A DNA stretch of 64,000 nucleotides from Bacillus thuringiensis. Lineage in GTDB: Bacteria > Bacillota > Bacilli > Bacillales > Bacillaceae_G. A model generated the notes under the pieces. The model ran no database searches. It had not been told where the DNA came from and saw nothing but the letters and a program-made list of their open reading frames with translations. Below, piece after piece: positions 36,736-46,975 of the stretch (positions within the stretch are counted from its first letter, which is position 1; each line of letters begins with the position of its first letter). Both the position numbers and the translations under genes were made by a program. The stretch is taken from the NCBI RefSeq assembly GCF_014932895.1, contig NZ_JACYOF010000001.1:806001-870000 (forward strand), written 5' to 3'.

Positions 36736-37710
36736 TTATTTTATCCAAATGGAAGCGTTTGAAAACGAAACTTGCCCAATTTTCATATATTTTTCATAAC
36801 GTTTTTCGATTAATTCATCTTTCGAAATTCCGTTTAATTGTTCAAATGTTTTTTGAATCATTAAGTCTATATTTTCTGATTGTTTCAAAACATTACGGTG
36901 AGCTCCGCCGCGAGCTTCTGGAATTATTTCGTCAATTACACCTAATTCTTTCAAATCTGCTGCTGTAATTCTCATTGCTTCTGCAGCTTCCTTTGCTTTT
37001 CCTGCATCTTTCCAAAGAATTGCCGCTGCACCCTCTGGTGTAATAACAGAATAAGTGGAATTTTCTAGCATATGAATGTAATCTCCTACCCCAAGACCTA
37101 GCGCACCACCACTACCACCTTCACCGATAACGATACAAATAACAGGTACCGTTAAACCAGCCATCTCAAATAGATTGCGGGCGATAGCTTCACTTTGTCC
37201 ACGTTCTTCAGCTGCTTTACCAGGATAAGCGCCTTTCGTATCAATGAAACAAATAATGGGACGATTAAACTTTTCCGCCTGCTTCATTAAACGTAATGCT
37301 TTTCGATATCCTTCTGGATGAGGCATCCCAAAATTCCGGCGAATATTTTCTTTCGTGTCTTTCCCGCGCTGATGCCCAATTACAGTTACAGGCATCCCTT
37401 TATATTTCGCAATGCCGCCGACAATCGCTGCATCATCGCCAAATAGGCGATCTCCATGACATTCGAAAAAATCAGTAAATAAGTGCTCAATATAATCAAG
37501 CGTTGTCGGTCGTTCTGCATGACGAGCAATTTGCACACGGTCCCATACTTTCATATTGCCGTATATATCTTCCTCTAAATTTTCTAGCTTTTCTTCCAAA
37601 ATACGAATCTCCTCACTGAAGTCCATCTGGCTGCTTTTTGTATAGTCTTTCAGTTCACGAATCTTATTTCTTAGCTCAACAACTGGTTTTTCAAATTCTA
37701 GCTCTGCCAT
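36736..37710 (-). CDS. accA: Acetyl-CoA carboxylase carboxyltransferase subunit alpha
   Basis: Alpha subunit (324 residues) of the carboxyltransferase that transfers carboxyl from biotin to acetyl-CoA, forming malonyl-CoA for fatty acids. The oxyanion-hole glycines are in EGGSGGALG, and the family motifs [11 protein letters not shown]-like ([12 protein letters not shown]) and [18 protein letters not shown] are present. Its start overlaps the end of accD by 13 bp, with GGAGGGG inside accD, so the two subunits are translationally coupled. Confidence 0.97.
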   Translation of the reverse strand: MAELEFEKPVVELRNKIRELKDYTKSSQMDFSEEIRILEEKLENLEEDIYGNMKVWDRVQIARHAERPTTLDYIEHLFTDFFECHGDRLFGDDAAIVGGIAKYKGMPVTVIGHQRGKDTKENIRRNFGMPHPEGYRKALRLMKQAEKFNRPIICFIDTKGAYPGKAAEERGQSEAIARNLFEMAGLTVPVICIVIGEGGSGGALGLGVGDYIHMLENSTYSVITPEGAAAILWKDAGKAKEAAEAMRITAADLKELGVIDEIIPEARGGAHRNVLKQSENIDLMIQKTFEQLNGISKDELIEKRYEKYMKIGQVSFSNASIWIK

Positions 37711-38567
37711 ACAGCCATTTCCCCTCCTTGATGAACTTCTAAAATCTTGCGAAGCGATTCTCTCATATCATCACGATGCACAACCGCATCTAATTGCCCA
37801 TGGTCTAGTAAGAATTCTGCCGTTTGGAAATCTTCTGGTAGTTTCTCACGCACTGTTTGTTCAATTACACGTCTACCAGCAAATCCGATAAGCGCACCTG
37901 GTTCTGCAAGATTATAATCGCCAAGTGAAGCGAAACTCGCTGAAACCCCGCCCGTCGTTGGGTGAGTCATAACAGAAATAAATAATCCTCCTGCATTACT
38001 ATGCTTTTTCAAAGCTACGCTTGTTTTTGCCATTTGCATTAAACTTAATATACCTTCTTGCATACGGGCACCACCCGAAGCTGTAAAGATAATAAATGGA
38101 ACTTGTAAGTCGTACGCCTTTTCAACCGCACGGGCAATTTTTTCTCCTACAACAGAGCCCATGCTCCCCATTCGAAAACGAGAATCCATTACTGCAACAA
38201 CAACAAGCATGTCATCAATTGTTCCTTCACCAGTTACAACCGCTTCGTTTAATTCAGTCTTCTTACGATCGCTCTCTAGTTTCTCTTCATATCCTGGAAA
38301 CTCGAGTGGATTTAATGAAACCATTTCTTTGTCATACTCACGGAATGACCCTTCGTCCAATATACTATCAAGGCGTTCCCATGCATTCATAGGGTGATGG
38401 TATCCACAGTTCACACATACTTTTAAATTTTTCAGAAGCTCTTTCGTATACATGATCTTTTTACATTTCGGACATTTTGTCATAACGCCATCTGGTACAT
38501 CTTTTCGTACTTGTTCTGAAGGTATTGCAGCGTACTTTTTCTTTTTCACGAATAAATCTCTTAGCAC
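37698..38567 (-). CDS. accD: Acetyl-CoA carboxylase carboxyltransferase subunit beta
   Basis: Beta subunit (289 residues) with an N-terminal zinc ribbon (C32, C35, C51, C54) and a crotonase-type core with [18 protein letters not shown] and [13 protein letters not shown]. It forms the alpha2-beta2 carboxyltransferase with AccA. The start is GTG 38567, about 9 bases after GGGGG. It is the first gene of accD-accA. Confidence 0.96.
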   Translation of the reverse strand: MLRDLFVKKKKYAAIPSEQVRKDVPDGVMTKCPKCKKIMYTKELLKNLKVCVNCGYHHPMNAWERLDSILDEGSFREYDKEMVSLNPLEFPGYEEKLESDRKKTELNEAVVTGEGTIDDMLVVVAVMDSRFRMGSMGSVVGEKIARAVEKAYDLQVPFIIFTASGGARMQEGILSLMQMAKTSVALKKHSNAGGLFISVMTHPTTGGVSASFASLGDYNLAEPGALIGFAGRRVIEQTVREKLPEDFQTAEFLLDHGQLDAVVHRDDMRESLRKILEVHQGGEMAVWQS

Positions 38568-38616
38568 AATTTGACCCCCTTCGTTGAGAGCTAAGGTTAG
38601 CGTAAGAAGAAAATGG

Positions 38617-38643
38617 GGCTAACACCAAAGTTTGATGTTAGCC
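38617..38643 (-). terminator. Hairpin between the GntR gene and accD
   Basis: GGCTAACA and TGTTAGCC form an 8-bp stem about 50 bp before accD, with a poor T run. It may be a weak terminator for the maeB-gntR transcript or an accDA leader hairpin. Confidence 0.45.
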
Positions 38644-38752
38644 TTATCTTCTCAATCTGTCTAATAACCTCTCTCTTTACGTTTAACTTTAACCGCTATG
38701 CGGTAGAATGTTTGTCATAACGTGTCATGGTCATTTCGACAAATTTTATACA

Positions 38753-39397
38753 TTACGAGTGAAACTGTATATTCTCTACTAATTCATCGTAAATTTTTAG
38801 TGCATCATTTTCTTGTTTTTCTTCCAAAGTAGCATATAGCTCTCTATACAATTCGATAGAATCTCCTGAAACTTTACAAGAAAGAGTTGCTACGTAATCA
38901 TTTACGATCATCCAAATGCGATATAGTAAATAATTATCGACTTGTTCAATAAGTGTTTTAAAGAACGTTTGGTGAAGCATTGGGATTGAGCTTTCATTTT
39001 CTTTAAGCACTTGCTGTAATTTACTTAGTACTTTAGAAAACGTTTCTTGCGGTAAATTACATACAATACGAATCATATCTTTCTCAAGCAATCGTTTTGT
39101 TTGTAATAAATCACGAATTGTTTTCTCGTCTTGCAATAGAAATGGAGCGATTAATTGCACAAGACCATTATCGTAAAAGTTTCGAATAAACGTCCCTTCA
39201 CCACGTCTCGTTTCAATCAATCCTACCAGTTCTAAAGCACGCAATGCTTCTCTTACTGAGGAACGCCCTACGTTTAAGCGTGCACTTAATTCACGCTCAG
39301 ACGGCAAACGATCCCCTGCTACCAATCCATCCTCTTCCATAATGGAACGGATTTTTTTTACAATTTCGAGATATACTTTTGTATTTGATGATGTCAA
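38753..39397 (-). CDS. FadR-subfamily GntR transcriptional regulator
   Basis: A 214-residue regulator. The GntR winged helix at about 8-72 is GDRLPSERELSARLNVGRSSVREAL plus LETRRGEGTFIR-like wing (two motifs at 28-52 and 61-72). An all-helical FCD-type effector domain follows. The TTG start has GAGGA 7 bases before it. It lies 14 bp downstream of the malic enzyme gene and upstream of accD, so it may control malate or fatty-acid metabolism; the ligand is unknown. Confidence 0.85.
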   Translation of the reverse strand: MTSSNTKVYLEIVKKIRSIMEEDGLVAGDRLPSERELSARLNVGRSSVREALRALELVGLIETRRGEGTFIRNFYDNGLVQLIAPFLLQDEKTIRDLLQTKRLLEKDMIRIVCNLPQETFSKVLSKLQQVLKENESSIPMLHQTFFKTLIEQVDNYLLYRIWMIVNDYVATLSCKVSGDSIELYRELYATLEEKQENDALKIYDELVENIQFHS

Positions 39398-39411
39398 TGG
39401 AAATTCCTCGC

Positions 39412-40650
39412 TTATTCTTTACCAATCAGCGCTAATTGTTTTGTTTTCTCAGCAACTTCATTTGGATCTACTTGACGGCGAGCTACTCCTGTTTCCATTG
39501 CTGCTTTCGCAACGTAAGCCGCTACTTGAGGCGCTACACGCGCGTCAAACGGTGCCGGAATGATATAGTCTGCATTTAACTCATCTTCTGCTACAAGCTC
39601 AGCAATAGCCTTTACAGCTGCCATCTTCATTTCTTCGTTAATTTGCGTCGCATGTACGTCAAGTGCGCCGCGGAAAATACCAGGGAACGCTAGTACATTA
39701 TTTACTTGGTTCGGGAAGTCAGAACGACCTGTTCCAACAACAGCTGCGCCCGCTGCTTTTGCCAATTCTGGCATAATTTCTGGAACCGGATTCGCCATTG
39801 CAAAAATAATCGCATCGTCATTCATTGTACGAACCATCTCTTCTGTTAATGCACCTTCTGCAGATACACCAATGAATACGTCCGCACCTTGTACAACATC
39901 AGCTAAAGAACCTTCGATACGATTCTTATTTGTATATTTTGCAACTTCATCTTTCACCGGATTCATACCTGTAGGACGACCATCATAAATCGCACCTTTA
40001 CGGTCACACATAATAATGTCGCGTACACCATAGCGATATAAAAGTTTAATAATTGCAATACCTGCTGCACCTGCGCCATTCGCGACAACTTTAATGTCAG
40101 ACATTTTCTTTCCAACTAATTTCAACGCATTCACAAGGCCTGCTACTGTTACGATAGCTGTTCCGTGTTGATCATCATGGAAGATAGGAATGTTTGTTTC
40201 TTTTTTCAAACGTTCTTCAATAACGAAGCAGTTTGGTGCTGCGATATCTTCTAAGTTAACGCCGCCAAAAGTTGGCTCCATTAATTTTACAGTTTCAACA
40301 ATTTTATCTACATCGTTTGTATTTAAGGCAATTGGGAATGCATCTACACCAGCAAAGCTCTTGAATAATACGGCTTTACCTTCCATTACTGGAAGAGATG
40401 CTTCAGGTCCAATGTTACCAAGACCAAGTACAGCCGTTCCATCTGTCACAACTGCTACCATATTTCCCTTCATTGTATATTCATATACCTTACTTTTATC
40501 GTCATAAATTTCTTTACAAGGCTCTGCAACCCCTGGAGAATATGCAAGACTTAAATCTTTTGCATTTTCTACTTTTACTTTTGATACAGTTTCTAATTTT
40601 CCTTGATGCACTTTATGCATGTGAAGTGCTTCTTCACGAAGTGTTGACAA
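39412..40650 (-). CDS. ytsJ: NAD(P)-dependent malic enzyme (YtsJ type)
   Basis: Oxidatively decarboxylates malate to pyruvate. The 412-residue enzyme has malic motifs AYSPGVAEPC and FHDDQHGTAIVTVAG, and the nucleotide-binding VANGAGAAGIAI. It closely resembles B. subtilis YtsJ, the NADP-linked main malic enzyme. The start is TTG 40650 (MSTLREEALHMHK) behind GAGGAGAG; an ATG at 40716 adds 22 residues absent from YtsJ. It is probably cotranscribed with the GntR gene. Confidence 0.94.
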   Translation of the reverse strand: MSTLREEALHMHKVHQGKLETVSKVKVENAKDLSLAYSPGVAEPCKEIYDDKSKVYEYTMKGNMVAVVTDGTAVLGLGNIGPEASLPVMEGKAVLFKSFAGVDAFPIALNTNDVDKIVETVKLMEPTFGGVNLEDIAAPNCFVIEERLKKETNIPIFHDDQHGTAIVTVAGLVNALKLVGKKMSDIKVVANGAGAAGIAIIKLLYRYGVRDIIMCDRKGAIYDGRPTGMNPVKDEVAKYTNKNRIEGSLADVVQGADVFIGVSAEGALTEEMVRTMNDDAIIFAMANPVPEIMPELAKAAGAAVVGTGRSDFPNQVNNVLAFPGIFRGALDVHATQINEEMKMAAVKAIAELVAEDELNADYIIPAPFDARVAPQVAAYVAKAAMETGVARRQVDPNEVAEKTKQLALIGKE

Positions 40651-40753
40651 ACTATCCACTCTCCTCAAATTATTCTTGCTGATATCAATTTCTCCAAGTG
40701 GTCTGACCACGAACACTACTACTATAATAATCGAAGTGTAGGGAAATTGTCCA

Positions 40754-43700
40754 TTATATTTTCACAACGACATTTTCTTCACCGACAATTTCACGAAGTG
40801 CTCCTAAACAGTCTTCACTTGGATGAATCGATAAACTCCGAGATAATTGTACCATTTTATGTTCTTTTTCATAATAAATTAGTACTTTCGCAAAACCTGA
40901 ATAGTCAAACAATACTTTTGTAACCTGATTTAAAAGCTTTTTCTCATACTGAGACGGCAATTTCACGTAAACAGATGCGTCTTTCTTTTCTTCATAAACA
41001 TCCATTTCTTCTAACGGATATAGTCCATTTACAATCCATTGTAGCTTATGATTTCTTAGTTCAATCGTACCGTCAACTAAAACAATTGCTCCTTCTTGTA
41101 ATTTATCTGAGAAATGTATATACGTTTCCGGGAACAGAACCGCTTCCATTTCATCATTTTGATCGCAGAATGTAATAAACGCCATCTTTTGCAACTTTTT
41201 CGTACGAATCACTCTCACACTTGTTATATATACAATAGCCCTTTGTACTTTTTTCTTATGTCGCATCGCCTGAGCGAGAGATGGAATTTCTAATTCTTTT
41301 CCTAACTTCACATACTGCGCTGTCGGATAGCTGGATAAATAAAAGCCAAGTGCTTCCTTCTCTTTATTTAACTGTTCAATAAAAGAGAGCTCTTCTCCTT
41401 GTACGTATTTTGATTTTGGAACAGCATCTCCTAAATCACGTGCAAGGTTGGCGTACTCTAACGCTCCTTTAAGGCTTTTCCATAAATTCGTTCTAGAAAC
41501 ACCAAAATCGTCAAAACATCCTGACCAGACGAACGCCTCTAAATTTCGCTCTGTTACAAACTTTGCTGGCATACGAAGACAAAATTCAAATAAATCCTCA
41601 AACATTTTTTTCTCTCGTTCTTCTAATAATGCCGTCACTGTAGCCATTCCAATATTTCGAATGGAAAGTAAACTGTAACGTATTGCATTTCCTTCTATTT
41701 GGAAGTTGTAACCACTTCTTTGAAGAGACGGCGGCAAAACTTGAAAGCCTTTCCGCTTTGTTTCTCGTATATACTGCACAATCTTATCTTCATTTCCAAT
41801 TGCACTTGATAATAATGCTGTCATAAATTCCAGCGTATAATTCGCCTTCAAGTAGGCAAGCTGATACCCGATCATACTGTAGGCTACAGCGTGACTTCGG
41901 TTAAAACCGTAATTCGCAAATCTTACAATTAGATCGTAAATTTTCTCAGCAGATGTCTCACTGTAACCATTTTGCAAACACCCTTGCACAAAATGCTTAC
42001 GTTCCTGATCTAAAATATCACGATTTTTTTTACTCACTGCACGGCGCAATAGATCCGCTTCTCCAAGCGAAAATCCAGCTAACTTCGATGCAATTTGCAT
42101 AATTTGTTCTTGGTATACAATTACACCGTATGTTCTTTCTAAAATCGGCTTTAAATCCGGATGTAAATATTCAATCTTTCTTTTTCCGTGCTTCGATTCA
42201 ATAAAGCTTGGGATTTGTTCCATCGGTCCTGGTCTGTATAACGAGTTGACAGCGACGATGTCTTCAAACTCATTTGGTTTTAACCCGCGAAGTACATTTC
42301 GCATACCACCTGACTCAAGCTGGAATACCCCTGTTGTATCCCCTCTCCCTAACAATTGGAACGTCTTTTCGTCTTGAAGAGGTAAATCTCTTATATCAAT
42401 TTCTTTCCCTGTTTTTTTCACGATAAACTTTATTATATTTTCAAGTAACGTTAAATTACGTAATCCTAAAAAGTCCATCTTTAACAACCCAAGTTCTTCT
42501 AACGCATCGGCAGGATATTGCGTAACATAAACATCATTATGCCCTTCTTGGATTGCTACACTTCCTGTTAGCGGTTCTTGACTCATAATAACGCCAGCAG
42601 CATGAATAGACGTATGACGCGGTAAACCTTCGACACGCTTCGCAATGTCAAACACACGCTCATGTAACAGATTCCCTTGAATAAACTCACGAAGTGATTG
42701 TGATTCTTCATAGGCATCTTTTAGTGTTATACCAAGCTTTGATGGGATAAGCTTTGAGAATATATCAATATCTCTTGGCGGCAGCCCCATTACACGAGAA
42801 ATGTCTCTAATTGCCGCTTTCGCTGCAAGCGTACCAAACGTTACAATTTGCGCAACACGGAGCTGACCATATTTATCTTTTACATATCGAATCATCTCAT
42901 CACGTCTTACATCTGGAAAATCGATATCAATATCTGGAAGCGTCACACGTTCAGGATTTAAAAATCTTTCAAATAATAGGTCGTATTCAATCGGATCAAT
43001 ATCTGTAATTTCTAATACGTAAGAAACGAGTGAGCCAGCTGCTGATCCACGGCCTGGTCCTGTTAAAATATGATTTTCATGTGCATACTTCATAAAATCC
43101 CATACGATGAGGAAATAATCACTAAATCCCATACGAGAAATAACTTTTAATTCATGATCCAAGCGCTTTATATGCACTTCGTTCGGCGCATCATACCGTT
43201 TCCGCAAACCATCTTCACAAACACGACGCAAGTACATATCACTCGTTTCGTTAGATGGAACCGGAAACTTCGGTAGTTGATTTACATGGAACATTATTTC
43301 TACTTGGCAGCGCTCTGCGATTTTTATTGTGTTTTGAATCGCTTCCGGGGCATGAGAAAATAGTGCTTCCATTTCATCCGATGACTTTAAATAATATTGA
43401 TCCGTTTTCAGCCTCGGCCTATCTGGATCAGTCATTTTCGTTCCACTTTCAACAGATAATAAACATTCATGAACAAGTGCGTCGCTTTGATTGATGTAGC
43501 GTACATCGTTTGTTGCAACGACTGGAACATTTACCTTATTAATAAATGCAGGTAATTTTTCTTGTAAAAGCAGTTCATCTTGAATCGCATGATGTTGCGA
43601 ACTCATATAAAAATTGCCGAACATATTTTGATACATGCGGGCTACTTCTTCAGCCTGACTCTCTTTATCTTCTAATAATAATTGTTCAATTTCTCCATCT

Positions 43701-44080
43701 TTACCTGGTGAAATAGCAATTAATCCTTTCGCATAATGCGTAAGCCATTTCTTCGGAATTCCTTCTTTTGACTTCGTCATAATGCTACTAGAAATCTTTA
43801 ATAAATTTTGATAGCCTATTTCATTCTCAGCAAGTAACACAAGGGGATAAGACCTTTCTTCTTCTTCACTAAAAATAGAAGCTGTTAAGCCAATAATAGG
43901 CTGTATACCATGTTTCTTACATGCTTTATAAAACGGAATAACACCATACATAACATTTTCATCCGTAATAGCCAGCGATGAAAAACCGAGTTCTTTCGCC
44001 CTGACTACAAGCTCATCAACTTTACAAGCACTTTTTAACAAACTAAAAACGGTTTGACATTGTAAATGCACAAACTTCAC
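40754..44080 (-). CDS. dnaE: DNA polymerase III subunit alpha DnaE
   Basis: The error-prone C-family polymerase of Firmicutes (1108 residues), which extends RNA primers before PolC takes over. Catalytic Asp residues D383 and D385 lie in LPDIDIDFPD, and SAAGSLVSY precedes them. There is an OB-fold near 980-1050 and no exonuclease insertion. The N-terminal PHP domain is degenerate: HLQCQTVFSLL keeps the first His but has Cys-Gln where active PHP polymerases have further His. The start is GTG 44080. Confidence 0.96.
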   Translation of the reverse strand: MKFVHLQCQTVFSLLKSACKVDELVVRAKELGFSSLAITDENVMYGVIPFYKACKKHGIQPIIGLTASIFSEEEERSYPLVLLAENEIGYQNLLKISSSIMTKSKEGIPKKWLTHYAKGLIAISPGKDGEIEQLLLEDKESQAEEVARMYQNMFGNFYMSSQHHAIQDELLLQEKLPAFINKVNVPVVATNDVRYINQSDALVHECLLSVESGTKMTDPDRPRLKTDQYYLKSSDEMEALFSHAPEAIQNTIKIAERCQVEIMFHVNQLPKFPVPSNETSDMYLRRVCEDGLRKRYDAPNEVHIKRLDHELKVISRMGFSDYFLIVWDFMKYAHENHILTGPGRGSAAGSLVSYVLEITDIDPIEYDLLFERFLNPERVTLPDIDIDFPDVRRDEMIRYVKDKYGQLRVAQIVTFGTLAAKAAIRDISRVMGLPPRDIDIFSKLIPSKLGITLKDAYEESQSLREFIQGNLLHERVFDIAKRVEGLPRHTSIHAAGVIMSQEPLTGSVAIQEGHNDVYVTQYPADALEELGLLKMDFLGLRNLTLLENIIKFIVKKTGKEIDIRDLPLQDEKTFQLLGRGDTTGVFQLESGGMRNVLRGLKPNEFEDIVAVNSLYRPGPMEQIPSFIESKHGKRKIEYLHPDLKPILERTYGVIVYQEQIMQIASKLAGFSLGEADLLRRAVSKKNRDILDQERKHFVQGCLQNGYSETSAEKIYDLIVRFANYGFNRSHAVAYSMIGYQLAYLKANYTLEFMTALLSSAIGNEDKIVQYIRETKRKGFQVLPPSLQRSGYNFQIEGNAIRYSLLSIRNIGMATVTALLEEREKKMFEDLFEFCLRMPAKFVTERNLEAFVWSGCFDDFGVSRTNLWKSLKGALEYANLARDLGDAVPKSKYVQGEELSFIEQLNKEKEALGFYLSSYPTAQYVKLGKELEIPSLAQAMRHKKKVQRAIVYITSVRVIRTKKLQKMAFITFCDQNDEMEAVLFPETYIHFSDKLQEGAIVLVDGTIELRNHKLQWIVNGLYPLEEMDVYEEKKDASVYVKLPSQYEKKLLNQVTKVLFDYSGFAKVLIYYEKEHKMVQLSRSLSIHPSEDCLGALREIVGEENVVVKI

Positions 44081-44197
44081 TGTTGTACCCTCTCTTTACC
44101 TATTTGACTACTTTTATTATAGGTGATGAGGAAAGCGGAAATCAAAACATACTTCTTATACTTTGTCCATATATATGAAGAAGAAAGGAGAATGACG

Positions 44198-44536
44198 ATG
44201 GATGTAAGAGAACACACTTTTTTCTCTCTGCTTATTATTAGTTATTTTATTGCCTTTGGGGTTATACTCGGTGGTTCATTAATTGGTGGATTTGGTGCAT
44301 TTCTTATCGGAAAACCAGCTCTCACTTACATTAATCAATTCGCCCAAAATTTAAGAATTTGGGCACTCGTTGCAGCAATCGGCGGAACATTTGATACCTT
44401 TTATAGCTTTGAAAGAAGTTTCTTTGGCGGGGATATGAAAGATATTGTAAAACAAATTCTCCTTATTTTTTTCGCAACTGGTGGTATGCAAACGGGGCTT
44501 ATTATTATTAAATGGCTGACGCAGGAACATGTATGA
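44198..44536 (+). CDS. ytrH: Sporulation membrane protein YtrH
   Basis: A 112-residue protein with three helices (SLLIISYFIAFGVILGGSL, a central one, and a C-terminal LLIFFATGGMQTGLIII). B. subtilis YtrH is made in the mother cell under sigma-E and is needed for efficient sporulation. The ATG at 44198 is the one correctly spaced from AAAGGAG. Its stop overlaps the ytrI start (ATGA), so the two are coupled. Confidence 0.92.
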   Translation: MDVREHTFFSLLIISYFIAFGVILGGSLIGGFGAFLIGKPALTYINQFAQNLRIWALVAAIGGTFDTFYSFERSFFGGDMKDIVKQILLIFFATGGMQTGLIIIKWLTQEHV

Positions 44537-45036
44537 GAGTACCAAGTGCCAATACAGCAAAAAAATGGTACTTAGTTTTAGCTGGCGCTGCTGTTGGAGG
44601 CGTGTTGAGCTGGTTTATTTTTTTGTACATATACGGTGTTTTTCAACAAGAACAAGCTAGTAAAATAGCAGAACAAAAAGAAATTATAGAAAAACAAGAA
44701 GCAAAACTACACGTCCTTCTCGAAGATCAAGAAAAATTGAATACAGAAAACAAACGACTCTTAACCATTCAAGAGATTAAAATAAAAATTATAAATCGAG
44801 AAAAATACGATTTAGACAACCTTACGCTCGAAAACATGACTACTTCCATCCATAATGATCTTCAGCATCTTTTAACGAAAAACATTCAAAGTATCGCGAA
44901 AAATAAAGACCTCCTCAAAAAGGCAATCGAAAATAAAACGTACAAACATTACGATCGCATATATCGTTTTAAAGTCGATACAATTTCTTTTGATACTGTG
45001 CTTGAAATTAGCATTGCTATTGAGAAAGAAAAATAA
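44533..45036 (+). CDS. ytrI: Sporulation membrane protein YtrI
   Basis: A 167-residue protein with one N-terminal membrane helix (WYLVLAGAAVGGVLSWF, about 12-35), then a coiled-coil (about 45-90, rich in Lys, Glu, Gln) and a C-terminal globular part. Homologues are sigma-E dependent sporulation proteins that act with YtrH. The start at 44533 overlaps the ytrH stop by four bases. Confidence 0.9.
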   Translation: MRVPSANTAKKWYLVLAGAAVGGVLSWFIFLYIYGVFQQEQASKIAEQKEIIEKQEAKLHVLLEDQEKLNTENKRLLTIQEIKIKIINREKYDLDNLTLENMTTSIHNDLQHLLTKNIQSIAKNKDLLKKAIENKTYKHYDRIYRFKVDTISFDTVLEISIAIEKEK

Positions 45037-45070
45037 GGAAGGAGGAGCTTTAGCGCCCCTCCTTCCTTTC
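45034..45070. terminator. Bidirectional terminator between ytrI and nrnA
   Basis: GGAAGGAGG.G and C.CCTCCTTCC form a long GC-rich stem with a 7-base loop. Flanking A and T runs are short. Confidence 0.75.
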
Positions 45071-45088
45071 GTTTTAACATATAGTCTC

Positions 45089-46021
45089 TTATTTACAAAT
45101 TTCACGTAAATCAGCAAACAGACGATCCGCTTCTTCCCAAGAAGATGCTTTTGCACCAGAAGCCATCGGATGTCCTCCGCCGTTATATTGCATTGCTAAT
45201 TTATTTATAACTGGTCCTTTTGAACGAAGGCGAACACGAATTACATCGTCTTCCTCTAAAAATAGAACCCACGCCTTTAATCCGTCTATATTACCAAGTG
45301 CACCAACAACACCAGATGCTTCAGAAGGAAGTACATCAAACTCCTCTAATACTTCTTTCGTTAATTTAATGTAAGCTGCCCCTTCTTCTACCATCGTAAA
45401 GTTTTGTAAAATATAGCCGTTTAAACGAGCGATTTTTTCTTTCGTCTTATACATTTCATTGTATAAATCTGTGAATTTCACACCCATGTCAACAAGCTCA
45501 CTTACGTAACAAAGTGTTTTTGCTGTCGTATTTGGGAATAAGAAACGACCTGTATCTCCAACAATTCCCGCTAAAATAAGACGAGCTGCTTCTTTTGTTA
45601 TTTTTAATCCTTTATCTTTTCCATAGTTATAAAACTCATAAATCATTTCACTTGTAGAACTCGCTGTCGTATCGACCCACGTAATATCTCCGTACGGATC
45701 TTCATTTGGATGATGATCAATTTTAATTAACATCTTCCCTTTTGTATAACGCTGATCACAAACACGTTCTTGGTTCGCAGTATCACAAACGATAACAAGC
45801 GCATTTTCGTACACACTATCTTCAATATCATCCATTACTCGTAAATACGATAAAGAAGGCTCATTGTACCCAACCGTATAAATATTTTTCTCTGGAAACG
45901 ATTCTTGAAGAATTGTACCAAGACCGCCCTGTGAACCTAACGCATCTGGATCCGGACGCACATGACGATGAATAATAATTGTATCAAACTCTTTAATTGC
46001 TCCTAAAATTTGCTCATGCAT
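45089..46021 (-). CDS. nrnA: Bifunctional oligoribonuclease/pAp phosphatase NrnA
   Basis: DHH-family phosphoesterase (310 residues) that degrades nanoRNAs and dephosphorylates pAp from sulfate assimilation. Manganese ligands are visible: H18/H20 with D24 and D26 (HRHVRPDPDALGS), D80 (VCDTANQE) and the DHH at 102-104 (KIDHHPNED). The DHHA1 motif GGGHPMASGA is near residue 285. The ATG at 46021 is 9 bases after AAAAGGAG. Confidence 0.93.
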   Translation of the reverse strand: MHEQILGAIKEFDTIIIHRHVRPDPDALGSQGGLGTILQESFPEKNIYTVGYNEPSLSYLRVMDDIEDSVYENALVIVCDTANQERVCDQRYTKGKMLIKIDHHPNEDPYGDITWVDTTASSTSEMIYEFYNYGKDKGLKITKEAARLILAGIVGDTGRFLFPNTTAKTLCYVSELVDMGVKFTDLYNEMYKTKEKIARLNGYILQNFTMVEEGAAYIKLTKEVLEEFDVLPSEASGVVGALGNIDGLKAWVLFLEEDDVIRVRLRSKGPVINKLAMQYNGGGHPMASGAKASSWEEADRLFADLREICK

Positions 46022-46185
46022 ATGTATAATCTCCTTTTTATTCATTCAACCTTTTCACTTTATCCTACATTATAACTGAAAATATTTCATACATGCGAAC
46101 AATTGCTTTATAATAAAAGTTAGAAAGTTTAGATTTTTCTTTTTTCCTTACTATTATTTTTCACAAAAAGATGGGAGCGTGTATT

Positions 46186-46491
46186 ATGCCAGTATTAGTC
46201 TTCTGTATTATCGTCTCATTTATGTTGTATCTCTTCTATAAAACAAAATATTTTCGTACAAACCGCCCAATGGAGAAAGGTTGGCTCTCAGGAAAATCCG
46301 CAATAGCACTCGGTTCATTCGTCTTTTTCTTTGGGATAAACCAATTCTTTTTAGAACTTTCAACCGCTCGTATTATCGTTGGTGTTTTATTCGTTCTATT
46401 TGGTAGTGCGAGTGCATTTAATGGATTTCGCCAATATAAACATTTCTTACCATTAGCAGTTAAAGAAGCAGAAGCTTATGAAGCAACGTAA
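46186..46491 (+). CDS. ytpI: YtpI family membrane protein
   Basis: A 101-residue protein with three helices (LVFCIIVSFMLYLFY, AIALGSFVFFFGINQF and IIVGVLFVLFGSASAF), matching the YtpI family, which is found beside nrnA and ytoI in Bacillus. Function unknown. The ATG at 46186 is 6 bases after GGGAGCG. Confidence 0.85.
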   Translation: MPVLVFCIIVSFMLYLFYKTKYFRTNRPMEKGWLSGKSAIALGSFVFFFGINQFFLELSTARIIVGVLFVLFGSASAFNGFRQYKHFLPLAVKEAEAYEAT

Positions 46492-46520
46492 AAAAGCATC
46501 AACATTGTGATGCTTTTTTA
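46488..46520. terminator. Bidirectional terminator
   Basis: AAAAAAGCATC and GATGCTTTTTT pair around an 8-base loop between the convergent ytpI and the next minus-strand gene. Confidence 0.88.
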
Positions 46521-46762
46521 CGTCCTCTAACTTTCAAAATCATATTTGCAACAAACGCAGAAGGTATATTAAATGGATTTCCCTGCACATGAAAATGTAA
46601 TTGTTCTTCTTCAAAAGACATTTTTTCATACAGTTCTCGCTGAGATAATCCTGTCTTTTTCTTTTTTTCATTTAATCCTTGTAAATATAAATATTGAATC
46701 GGTATCATCACAAGAAAGTAAAATAGTGCGATACTACCAAAAAAGAGTACTTCTGATGACAT
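46499..46762 (-). CDS. Small membrane protein of unknown function
   Basis: An 87-residue protein: one hydrophobic helix (VLFFGSIALFYFLVMIPI) followed by a basic and acidic tail with NEKKKKTGLSQRELYEKM. I recognise no family with certainty. The ATG at 46762 is chosen over one at 46804 because GGAAGGTGG precedes it. Its terminator overlaps the gene end. Confidence 0.65.
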   Translation of the reverse strand: MSSEVLFFGSIALFYFLVMIPIQYLYLQGLNEKKKKTGLSQRELYEKMSFEEEQLHFHVQGNPFNIPSAFVANMILKVRGRKKASQC

Positions 46763-46932
46763 ATTGCATACCACCTTCCCGAAATCCATTTTCTTACAAT
46801 ACAATTATAGCACAGTATATAATCAGAATAAATTAATATTCTGTCTTTTCATTATATAACCGTTTCTCCTCCATATCTTTCGTGCTAGCTTCAAAATCCA
46901 ATAAAACAAAATTTTGTTGATTCTATCCTTTC

Positions 46933-46975
46933 AAAAAAAATGGAACAAACCAAAGCGGTTTGTTCCATTTTTTAT
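46933..46975 (-). terminator. Terminator of ytoI
   Basis: AAATGGAACAAACC and GGTTTGTTCCATTT form a 14-bp stem with a 5-base loop, followed by T residues on the minus strand. Confidence 0.92.
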
